This document shows positions 22,520 to 33,204 of a stretch of DNA of 64,000 nucleotides, in pieces. Source of the DNA: Sinonovacula constricta. Lineage: Eukaryota; Mollusca; Bivalvia; Cardiida; Solecurtidae. Location of the stretch: contig CM017563.1 of the NCBI GenBank assembly GCA_007844125.1, positions 39,283,647 to 39,347,646 on the forward strand, in the 5' to 3' direction. The translations under genes and the position numbers were made by a program. Every line of letters starts with the position of its first letter. Positions within the stretch are counted from its first letter, which is position 1. The notes under the pieces are model-generated. The model saw only the letters and a list, made by a program, of their open reading frames with translations, did not search any database and was not told where the DNA came from.

Positions 22520-23285
22520 CCAACACACTACTTTGGCCCTAAGTTGTGGGGTAGACGGTCCTGTATCCTCAATCGGCTAACCCCTCGGCCGGTGCTGACT
22601 TTCCACTCCTTTCCTCCTTTTTCTGTCTTCAAATATACCGTGTTCCGCAAACTCCTTTTCTCATATTTTCCCCTTTTAACTATAACCCAGCTGCCTGTCG
22701 ACACCACCTTCAGGGATCAATCTGACATTTTGTATGCTTTATAGTATATTTTATGTCGGAGTTTCGTATCTTGGTATCACTGGCGTTGGGAGGTCGGAGA
22801 TCCACTCCCATACGACGCCCCTTTGTCGGGCTCTGTGGTGGGTGGTGAGCCAGAATGCCGAATAATTATAAAAAATCTCTCATGGAACGCATACGTAAAT
22901 GCAAGGACCCGATCCCTACTTTATCGTCCGAAGATTCCGATACCGAAACACCTACAAGCATGTACTTTTCTCACTTTATTGTTGTCGAATCGACAGAGAA
23001 AAACCCGATAACCAAAGTATCCCCTTTTGTGATAGAAAAATCCATCAACGGCCTTATTGGCAGTGTTGTTTCAGTAAAAAAAACACACAAAAAAAAACTG
23101 CTTACTAATTGAAACTGATCGTAAAACTTACTCCGACAAACTTCTTAAACTTACTGACTTCTGTTCGTTAAAAGTAAAAACGTACACTCACTCTTCTCTG
23201 AACTCGTCGAAAGGAGTCATTAGATGCCCTGACCTTGCTGGTGTCTCTGAGGAGAATATCCTCAGGGAACTCACGCCACAGGACT
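22520..23285 (+). pseudogene. I/Nimb-type LINE 5' UTR and N-terminal ORF1 fragment
   Basis: 22520-22854 resembles a LINE 5' UTR (GC-rich start, 'ggtgggtggtgagccagaATG'). ORF1 starts at 22855 ('MPNNYKKSLMERIRKCKDPI'), with a frameshift near 23075, and continues through 'YSDKLLKLTDFCSLKVKT' to 'GVIRCPDLAGVSEENIL'. The last part is homologous to 47060-47200 in the fuller element. ORF1 encodes the nucleic-acid-binding coat protein; its zinc knuckles are missing here because the fragment ends near 23285. This is the only copy in the window that preserves the ORF1 start. Keeping the 5' end but not the 3' end is unusual for a LINE and implies a later deletion or rearrangement. Confidence 0.7.
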
Positions 23286-23665
23286 ACCAAAAATTTGTAA
23301 TAGACAGCAGGGGGCAGTACTGCCTGAAGACCCACCCAGATGTGGAGCTGGCCAACAAAACTACTAGAAAGCCCTTAGCGGTGTCCACTATAGCAGGAAT
23401 GAGGGGCGGTAGTGACATTGTCCGGGATAAACACGGTTTCTCGGACTGGGTGCCCAGCAAAAGGCTTCACGCCCAAACTGTCACCCAAATACAGCAGACT
23501 GATAGAGACCTGGACGAAGTGATGCGTGCTAGTGCTGACAGAAACATTGGGGTGGCAGATTTCGACAGAGCAGCTTCCGCCCTTTCTGAATTGGAGGAGA
23601 CCGCGTTGAAAACAATGGAAGCACCTCACGGTTTGCCATTGGACGACGTCCTTGAGGTGAAATGA
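23286..23665 (+). CDS. Unidentified protein of the virus-like element (C-terminal part)
   Basis: Open frame ending at the TGA at 23663-23665, with 'YQKFVIDSRGQYCLKTHPDV' at its start and a helical, charged remainder ('TQIQQTDRDLDEVMRASADR', 'FDRAASALSELEETALKTME'). A candidate internal Met is at 23342. The start has been lost to the LINE fragment or lies at 22331. No family recognised; coiled-coil-like composition suggests a structural or scaffolding role at most. Its stop overlaps the next start as ATGA. Confidence 0.45.
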
Positions 23666-24398
23666 GTATCTTTGGTGGGCGTGGTGGGGGTGGAAACCCA
23701 GTGGAGACTACGCTACTCGGGCTTACGTCGATGCGGTTGCTTCGCTACAGAGTGCGCCTGAACTGTCCCACTCCATAAAAATTGATCAGGATGGTGATGT
23801 AAACCTAATCGGGGATCGGATCATAAACCTCGGCGAAATCGAATAACCTACGGTTGCAGTTTCGGAAGAATGATCGAAGAAGGGTGGAAGTTCCTAAAAT
23901 CCTCGTGAAAAACGGTGACACGGCTATGGAAGGTCACATTAATCTTAACAATAACCGGATAGTTAATGTGGATCTTCCAGTTCATTCGAACGACGCCGCG
24001 AACAAGCAATACGTTGACGGGCAAAGCCCATAATTACCATCGTGGCGGAAGAGCGCGGGCCCCTGGGAGGCGGCTCGGATGGTAATAGCCATAGTAAAGT
24101 TAGCTACGTCATGATGAAAAAAGGAAAAGTACTGGCTATGTCTTTGTCTGCGGCTCAACGTAATGGACACTCAGAAGAGAGTGTGTGTGTGGGCGTTATA
24201 GTAGATAGAAAGTATCAAGACGAGTATGATATAACTAGGAATCCAGGCTATTATTCCGATGGCAAAACTTTCCAGCAACCACGAGAAGTTGAAAAGGGTG
24301 ATATTATCAACTTTCAGACGTGGGAATCGACTCAGACTAATGGTTCGGGAGTGGTTGCGCTACTAAATGAACTAGAGATACATCGAACTTTGATATAA
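23662..24398 (+). pseudogene. Fibre-like structural protein relic with repeat motifs and a C-terminal beta domain
   Basis: Start ATG 23662-23664 overlaps the preceding stop. After 'MSIFGGRGGGGNPVETT' the frame shifts, giving two tail-fibre-type repeats: 'TRAYVDAVASL...DGDVNLIGDRIINLGE' and 'AMEGHINLNNNRIVNVDLPV' followed by 'SNDAANKQYVDG'. The Asn-Arg-Ile...Asn-Lys-Gln-Tyr-Val-Asp pattern is widespread in viral fibres and collar proteins. A C-terminal domain (24042-24398) with 'KGKVLAMSLSA', 'YDITRNPGYYS' and 'EVEKGDIINFQTWES' looks like a compact beta sandwich. At least two frameshifts and several stops break it. Probably a receptor-contacting or vertex protein of the virion; inferred from architecture. 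Confidence 0.55.
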
Positions 24399-25009
24399 CC
24401 GTATTAATTAGTTTTCAAGTAAATAATAAATTTGTAAGTAGTTTCAGTTGAATAATAATTAGTTGAATAATAATTGTTTAGTCAGACATCTCGTCGTTTA
24501 CATAAGCTAAGTAAATATTGAGTAGCATGAAGAATGACATATTAATAATCAAAACAAGGAAATATGGTATGACTAAGACAAACAACAGAAATGATGCACG
24601 ACATGACCTGATTCGGACGATGATTATTTCATACGTCAAAACATAAGAATAAATCATAGGACACAGCGCAGGTCAGAAGACACGATTAGCAAATATTATA
24701 AAAATACTACCTTTCGCTTTTATTAAAGCTGATATCAGAAATAAAAGCCGTAGGCGGCGCAATTAGCAAAGGAGATGTGAAGTTAGCAGATAGTATATAT
24801 ATATATATGTTAGCTGATGTGAAGTTAGCAGATAGTATATATGTTAGGTCGCGGGGCGAAAGGGTAGAGTGAATCAGGACAAGACCGAGCGTGGATGTGG
24901 ACGCGTTAAAGAGAGGTATTCACGCCTAACTATTGTTAGATTGTAAAATGTAACTTTCATTAATGAAATTGTAATTATGGGATGATGTTGCGTTCTTCTA
25001 TGGAGCCCC
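24399..25009. other. AT-rich interval inside the virus-like element
   Basis: No gene seen. A 27-bp direct repeat 'gatgtgaagttagcagatag...' occurs at about 24774 and 24817 with a short (AT)n between. The low GC suggests inserted host-type DNA or an intergenic region. Confidence 0.5.
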
Positions 25010-25652
25010 GTTACGCCACAGAAGCGAGACATGAAAGGCGGAGTGATTCCAACAGCCCTATCAATGTATCCCACCCTGCCAACTGAGGGTGATGGGCACG
25101 CTTACCGTCTACAGCAGATAACCATAATCCATGCAGAGTTAATGCGAGTAGCAGAAAAAGAGCAAGCCTCAGCAAGAAATACAAGAGGGCATTGAATTCC
25201 GTAGATGGCGCCGACGCTACTTTGGCGACCGTTTGCGCTGGGCTTGGAATCGGAGGTGTATTTCTCATATCGACGGCCGTGGCTCTCCCGATTTCTCTAA
25301 GCTTGAGATTGCGTCCCTCGGATGCGCGGGCCTCTGTTTTACTGACAATGTGGCTAGGAGGCGGCTAACCAATAAACTCATTAAGCATCGGCGCATAGAG
25401 GCAATGACTCGACCAAAGCTGAATACCACCTCTGACATCGTGAGCAAAGCTCTGGCAGACGGGAATATTTCCGACATTGAATATAGGCTTATGCTAGGTG
25501 AACTCTAGAAGTTCGAAGACCTAAAACTGGAAGCCCGTCCCAAAAAGGCACCTCAGAAGAATATGGAGGAGCTTCGAAAAGAATTTCTAGACAACGGACG
25601 CAAAGAAGCGTTAGCGGAGTTTTCCAAAAAGTTGAATACTACCTCTCTCTGA
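25010..25652 (+). pseudogene. Membrane/coiled-coil protein relic of the virus-like element
   Basis: A helical N-terminal part ('QITIIHAELMRVAEKEQASA') is followed after a frameshift by a hydrophobic segment 'CAGLGIGGVFLISTAVALPI', then in a third frame by a charged helical C-terminus ('NTTSDIVSKALADGNISDIE', 'EELRKEFLDNGRKEALAEFS') ending at TGA 25650-25652. One TAG at 25506-25508 interrupts it. A Gly-rich membrane hairpin followed by a long helix is an architecture I associate with proteins accompanying this capsid/ATPase family in cnidarians and molluscs. Function unknown; a virion membrane or penetration role would be speculation. Confidence 0.5.
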
Positions 25653-25969
25653 GCTGCGCCTGCAGTACATACTGTGTAGATGTAAACCCACCTCTTTGTC
25701 ATGTTTTACTACACTGTGGTTACTCGAACGTATCCGCTATCAAATTACCATTATCAAAGTAACCTTGTGTTACTTTACCAATACTGTGTTTACATACACA
25801 TTTACACACGTACATTTATTTATACATACCTGAATTCGTTTAATGTTTGGCCGTTATTTAGTGATGGTTTGAGAAGGGAATTGTAGAAGGAGGTATGTCC
25901 ATAACGAGCTCGGGTGCGTTCGGTCAGCCTCGCGGACTTCTTGGACGGCCTGGCAGACGTATAAAAATC

Positions 25970-26155
25970 GACCTGGCCGGGGATTCGAACCCACGACCCA
26001 AAGAAAAATAATAAAAATGCCCCTCGGACGTTAACTCACTGGCCTTGAACAAATAATAAAACTGCCCACAGACGTTAACTTGCAGGCCTTAAAAAATTAA
26101 TAAATCTACCCTACGGACGTCAGCTGACAGGTCATTAAATTTGGCGACTCTCGTT
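25970..26155. repeat. tRNA-type B-box plus three ~46-bp tandem units
   Basis: 'ggggattcgaacccacgacc' (minus strand GGGTTCGAATCCCC) is a perfect B-box/T-arm. Right of it lie three direct units, each with 'cggacgttaactcactggcc'-like text followed by an AAT-rich spacer (starting at about 26014, 26057 and 26103). Probably a degenerate SINE whose body was tandemly amplified. Confidence 0.55.
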
Positions 26156-26492
26156 TTTCTTACATACTCTCTCACACTTTAGCCTTCGGCCTGCCAGTTG
26201 TTTCTGACCATCTTAGCTTAGGACTGTCTTACGTTCAACCCCATGTGGATGTATGTCAATGGTCATTATCGAAATGGGATTTCCTAAGGTAACGGGAGAC
26301 TGTAATTGGTCTTGTCATAGTGAGCTCTTATAAGCGTCCGTGTCCCTCTTAGGAAACTGCATACTACTTTAAGTATACTTAAATTTACGCTGCGTGATTG
26401 CGCAATCCATAATCAAGCGAGATCAAACGAGACTATTTTTGCGAAGCAAAATAATAATCCTACTTTTAATGGAGATCTCTTTTTCCAAATAG

Positions 26493-26712
26493 GGAAAGCC
26501 CCAGGCTCTGTTTACCTCTGGTTGCCTCGGGTTTGGCGCTCTCGGGCTAGTAAAACCTTCCAACCCCCATCATCCACGAACCATGAGAGCTGTCCAAGGC
26601 TTTTCCTAGCTCATGGAGCCCTCAAAAGAAGGAATTGGGATGGGGGTTGGAAGGTTTTAAAGTGAAAAAACAACTCTAAAACGAGAAATGGTCCAGAACC
26701 GGCTTTCCCTAT
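26493..26712. repeat. Foldback (inverted-repeat) element, about 220 bp
   Basis: A perfect 20-bp inverted repeat, 'aaaaccttccaacccccatc' at 26552-26571 against 26639-26658, flanks a 67-bp loop that has its own 'ccatgag/ctcatgg' stem. Outer arms 'atagggaaagcc' (26493) and 'ggctttccctat' (26701) are also inverted. The structure resembles a small MITE or foldback transposon. No coding content. Confidence 0.8.
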
Positions 26713-27574
26713 ACTACTATAGCATTTACAATTACCTAATTTGAAACATTGTCCATTTAAAAATACCAGTTACATCCATACACCAGACATGAGTTGGGAA
26801 ATTTCCGTAATAATTTTAGGAGCAGTGCAAGACGTTAAGAGTTGTGATTGATACTGCATTATCATTTCAAATAGTGTGTAACTCATAGGCTAATCACTAT
26901 TGTTTACCGGTGATGCATGCGCAGTTTGATGGTGCATAAAGATCTTTTAATGGAAGGTATATTCTTATATTTTTAAGTAATCTGTCATGATATTTCAGTT
27001 AAGATTGAATGGCGTTCATCAAAGTTTCAGTAAATGAGCAAAAGTTGAAAAAATGCTAAACAGAAAATCTGTGTCCAGGCCATTTTAAACATTATGGCAG
27101 CATAATCAATATGGAGTGAATCATACCAAAAATGCAAACAAAAAGGCAAATCATTTAAAGGAAACCAAAACCTCTCATCAACAATTTCCTATAAACTGAT
27201 TTAAAATGTACACTAAATGCCACTGACTTGATCATATGTGAACACAAACTAACTAATTAACATTTGAAAATATTGGATAAATATACAATAATAAGGATTG
27301 AACACTAAGAAAGGTCATGTATTTCAACATACAATAAACATTACAGTACGTTTGAGATCTATGTTTCATACCTAAAAGAGGATGCATACCTTATGCAGTT
27401 TTAGCTGTAAACAGTTAACTTCACATATCATATTTTAATGGATTGTAAATGATAAATAAAGCAGTGGTGAACCAAGTCACAAATCTGTATATCTATGAGC
27501 AAACAAAAATATTATCTATTAAACAACTATTCCTATTCTGGCTGAGAATCTGTAAACAGAGTTGCCCTTTTTTA
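26713..27574. other. No feature recognised
   Basis: AT-rich, no domain-bearing frame. 'gatgcatgcgcag' near 26912 is a half-match to an NRF1-type site without other promoter evidence. Confidence 0.45.
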
Positions 27575-27736
27575 TCTTTGAACAGCACCAACCAAGAACT
27601 GCAGATTTTCTCGATAATTGTCTTTCTCTATGAGCAAAATAGCTCTCCGGGCACGCACTGTCTTCCCAGGTGAAAGGTATTTCTTCTTGATGGTTCTGGC
27701 ATTTTTTAGAGCTAGATTAATTTCTGATTTCATTTA
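27575..27736 (-). CDS. Small basic ORF, possible exon, unidentified
   Basis: A 53-codon minus-strand frame starts 'MKSEINLALKNARTIKKKYL' and continues 'TVRARRAILLIEKDNYRENL'. It is charged and helical, unlike the low-complexity frames around it. Just upstream (27768) is an acceptor-like CTTTTTCAG, but the frame downstream of it stops before this ATG. No donor site closes the block. It may be a fragment of a retrocopied host coding sequence or chance. Confidence 0.25.
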
Positions 27737-29649
27737 GCAGCCTTTTTATTTGGTTGTCTAACCATTTTGTTCTGAAAAAGAAGATGACGAATGTGATGAT
27801 GATGATATATGAAAAAAAAAAGATGATGAGGAGGAGGACTATTGATATGCCAATGTATATTGTTCAAACTCAAAACAGCCTGGAAGCTTTGAATGACAAT
27901 ACATACCCACCCCCAACCCATGTGGAAACAGTAAACATATCAGAAACAGTTATATACATCACATCATTTTTATATTTATCATACATAGATACATCATATC
28001 ATCTGCATTTTAAAGGTTGTCCAAGGACTCGTACACCAATTGTAAGGATTATGAGGCTGGTTGAGGTATCATGTCAATGATATTACAGTGACTGCATATT
28101 TTACTATATATCACTATATATATTTCAAGTTGATACTGTCTCCATATGGCTGAATGTTGGTTGGATGGATATATAATTTGTTACAATTGTCATATGATGG
28201 TGATATGATGAGAATGATAGTAGTAATCAGGATTAGCAGGTTATACTGATGGAGTTGAACACAGCTAACATACTTTCAGAGAACATTGTAATAATGAGGA
28301 TGGTGAAGTGGAAAAAGAGGTGCATTCCGACTAACAATCAATGGAATAAGTTAATTGAATATCATAGAATGGGATTATAAGTTGAAACTTTGTGATATGT
28401 TTTGCAGATCGTATTCATGTTCACAAATGAGAAGGCCCTACTACATTTAACAATCCGTAATACCCTAAAATATGTGCGTCCTTTTTCAGCTAACACATCA
28501 ATAAACACACGTCCTAAAACAAACAATTTCTTGTGGAGATAAAGGACATATACGCCCATTAATTGATGCCATTGGTTTGATCAATTACCCTATATTGTTT
28601 GAAAATTCGCTGTTGATTTGCACTTTCATTTTTGTGCATCTTCGTCGAAATATCAACTTCCGGTGGCCTCGGTTTTGTTACGCCATTATTTTCGGCTATG
28701 GAAAACTGCTAGGTTGAACATTTCTTCGTGGAAATCCTAACGGGATATCAAATATTCTAATGATATGCTTTTTATTTGGTTTAAATCAACAAAATTAGCA
28801 AAAATATCAAACTGAGATTTGGCTGATACGCAATACCCTAAGATCCGCTACACCCCAAACAACTGTACTTCCTGGTTTCTGTCCAGTTCTATGAACAATA
28901 AATAAAGAGTAGTTGTTAATCTTGCAATAGGTCTTTTCCTGTATAATACATGCTTTAGGTATGTCAAATAACATAATTACAAGTACATTGTAAAATATAT
29001 AAAAGTTTAGAGAGCTATAAAAAAGCGTCAACTTACGGCGTACATGCCGAGAAGTAAATTGTGGGTTTTTCCCAACGCAAAGGTCTCTTGAGACATTAAA
29101 AATAAAATAACTAATCAATTATTTTCCTCATTTTAATCGTGGCATTAAATATAAGTTATAAAGAGGCGCATTTAGAACAATCGTTACGAAAAAAATATCA
29201 TGTTTAATTGTTTTTAAGTCTGTACCTATTCTTTTTTTACAATGACAGTGTTCTAAAAATAGGCAAGTTCAGGTGTTATAAAATAAGTGGCGCAGTGGGT
29301 AATGGCGTCGGTTTCACTGCATGTTATCAGAAGTATTTTGCAAAACGTCATCGTAAGGAGCTTCTTTGTTTTTCTGGATTTTAATTTTTAAAGCAATTTG
29401 TCACACTCACACACTGACGTGCACACATACTTACAAATATTATTTCGAATTTAAAATTGATTTTTTTAGGCACAGAAGAAAGTCAGTTATGGAAACTGAT
29501 TGTCTATTTTTCCTGTGCTTGTTTTTGTTTTTGCTGTGTTTTTTTTTTTTATTTTTTTTTTCATTTATTTATTTATAACCAACCTTTTAATTGCGTTAGT
29601 AATAAAATAAATTATTTTTACCTGAAATTTTTTTCCTCGAAATTGTGTT
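27737..29649. other. No gene recognised
   Basis: AT-rich, with a purine-rich (gatgat)n-like stretch near 27780-27840 and a T-rich run near 29535-29565. A minus-strand copy of the 'gtagcggatc' motif lies at 28842-28860. Candidate frames at 28807-29118 and 29366-29666 are low-complexity or cross repeats. Confidence 0.45.
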
Positions 29650-30400
29650 TCTGGTGCCCTATATAAATGTAAAAAAATTGAAGCACCCGACTCGACATTA
29701 CAAAAAAAGTATTTCATATCCGAACCACGCTGCACAGTTAACTATTTTTGAAAAACAACGTGACAACTTAATTTTGAGATGAATTTATATCATCCTCCGG
29801 ATTATTCGATTTGACGTCGATGTCTATTTTTAGCCGAAATACCCATAGTGATTTGTTTATAGATTTTGAAAGAATTAACATTTAAAACGATATATTTCAC
29901 TATTCGTACTGTCTAACAAATCAGGTGGTGTTCCGATAGTTGTTATGTAGACTATAATATGTGTTTGTGAAGAATTTTATGCCCAGGTTTCTCTTACCAG
30001 GGTAAATTCTTCTTACCTATATTTGCTATATGCAAACAGTTGAATATCATCTTTAAAGGTGGAATCCGAAAAGATTGGTCAAAGTTTTCCTCAAATAACT
30101 AAAAAAGTCTTGGAGCCTGAAAAGGTCTTGCATAATACTGTTCATTGATGCCAAAGATCTGTGTAACCGGTCAAAGATAAATCCCTACGCGTCATTGAAA
30201 ACATGTGTTTTCTATCTGAGCCTCGCTGCACACATAGCTATTTTTAAACTTAGAAAACCACGTGACCACTTTTATATAGTTTTCTTGATAATCCGCTCTG
30301 ACGTCGATGTCTATATTTAGCAGAGACCACTTTCGCAATTTCTATAGAGTTTGAAAGATTGGACATCAGAACTGTTTAAGCTTATGTATGTGTTTTTACA
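29650..30400. mobile_element. MITE-like element, copies 3 and 4 in series
   Basis: Two related blocks follow each other. Block 1 (about 29690-29960) has 'catatccgaaccacgctgcacag', 'aacgtgacaactt' and 'gacgtcgatgtctatttttagc'. Block 2 (30054-30400) begins with the terminal repeat 'ttaaaggtggaatccgaaaag' and has 'gttcattgatgcc', 'atctgagcctcgctgcacac', 'aaccacgtgaccac', 'gctctgacgtcgatgtc'. Both match copy 2 at 17005-17420. No coding capacity. Confidence 0.55.
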
Positions 30401-31149
30401 ACATTCCTTTACCTGGTTTAATGGGGGATGCATCCCCAACCACCACCCCCTGGATCCATCCCTGGCAATATGACGTATGTTTACTCAACGACGAATTAAA
30501 ATCTCTTTTCATAGATCAAAAAGTGAGTAATGGTCTTAGATTAAAGCCAAAATATGGTAGCTACTCTCTTCGACCTCAATAGTTTTGTTGCTTTTCAAGC
30601 ATTCACCTTTTTATTTTTTACCATCTGAGTACGTGACCATATAACATTACGCACCTACATCAAATCAAAGCTTCCAATGCAAATAGTTAAGATAGAATTA
30701 ACATCAATTTTCTAGTAATATATGGAGTTTAATTTTGACGTTTTAATGTCCGCCTAATAATACACAAAAAAACAAAGAACAACATAATCACGTATCTAAA
30801 CCGTCGGTTAAATTAAATGGCTTATGTTCGTAAACATGTTTTATCGTTCTATGTCAATACAATGTAAATAAAGTGTGGTGAAATTGTCTGTTTGTTTGAG
30901 CTTTATGTCATGTTTAGTAAAAATATGTTGACATGATATACAAGTAAATCTAGCATTCGAAAGTCTAACCGAGGGAATTTTATATTGTTGGTACTTAAAT
31001 TCGTGGATTGTCTTGCCCACGAATTCCACGAAATTCAATGCTTATTTGTTATGAAACTTAAAATACTGGAAGGTATGTCCCAATCGCCGTTGGAAACCTA
31101 ACCAATGTGGCGGAGTGTATTGGTTTTTCAATTTTCGCCATATTTTTGC
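30401..31149. other. No feature recognised
   Basis: AT-rich; nothing supportable. The end, at about 31080-31150, becomes the possible 5' region of the candidate gene at 31195. Confidence 0.4.
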
Positions 31150-31194
31150 AATTTCTGTTTTCACACTCGGGCATGCGCATTCAAAATAAAAAAA

Positions 31195-31221
31195 ATGGCG
31201 ACCAATGAAGGTGGGAAAAAG
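31195..31221 (+). CDS. Candidate first coding exon (MATNEGGKK) of an unidentified host gene
   Basis: ATG in a strong Kozak context (A at -3, G at +4) gives MATNEGGKK and runs straight into a donor-like AAG|GTATAA at 31222. Upstream, 'gggcatgcgcattc' (about 31170) resembles an NRF1 site, common in CpG-type promoters of housekeeping genes. Short Ala/Thr-starting first exons ending at GT are typical of metazoan genes. No downstream exon was found in the window before repeats begin, so this rests on signals alone. Confidence 0.3.

Positions 31222-33204
<1,983 letters not shown>

Larger units (their letters stand above)
20682..25652. mobile_element. Decayed double-jelly-roll virus-like element
   Basis: A GC-richer island in an AT-rich background with compact, mostly overlapping genes in two divergent blocks. 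Leftward: capsid protein (21503-22270), packaging ATPase (20921-21531), small membrane ORF (20820-20924). Rightward: unknown protein (to 23665), fibre-like protein (23662-24398), and a membrane/coiled-coil protein (25010-25652). The capsid and A32-type ATPase pair is the hallmark of Polinton/Maverick, adintovirus and related dsDNA viruses. No polymerase B, integrase or protease was found and no terminal inverted repeats were identified, so it is either partial or a non-autonomous relative. All longer genes carry stops or frameshifts. A LINE 5' end (22520-23285) sits between the blocks. Confidence 0.75.

Noticed and set aside
29284..29330. Second tRNA-like head ('gtggcgcagtgggtaatggcg')
   Set aside because: A-box-like only; no B-box at the right distance and no cloverleaf.
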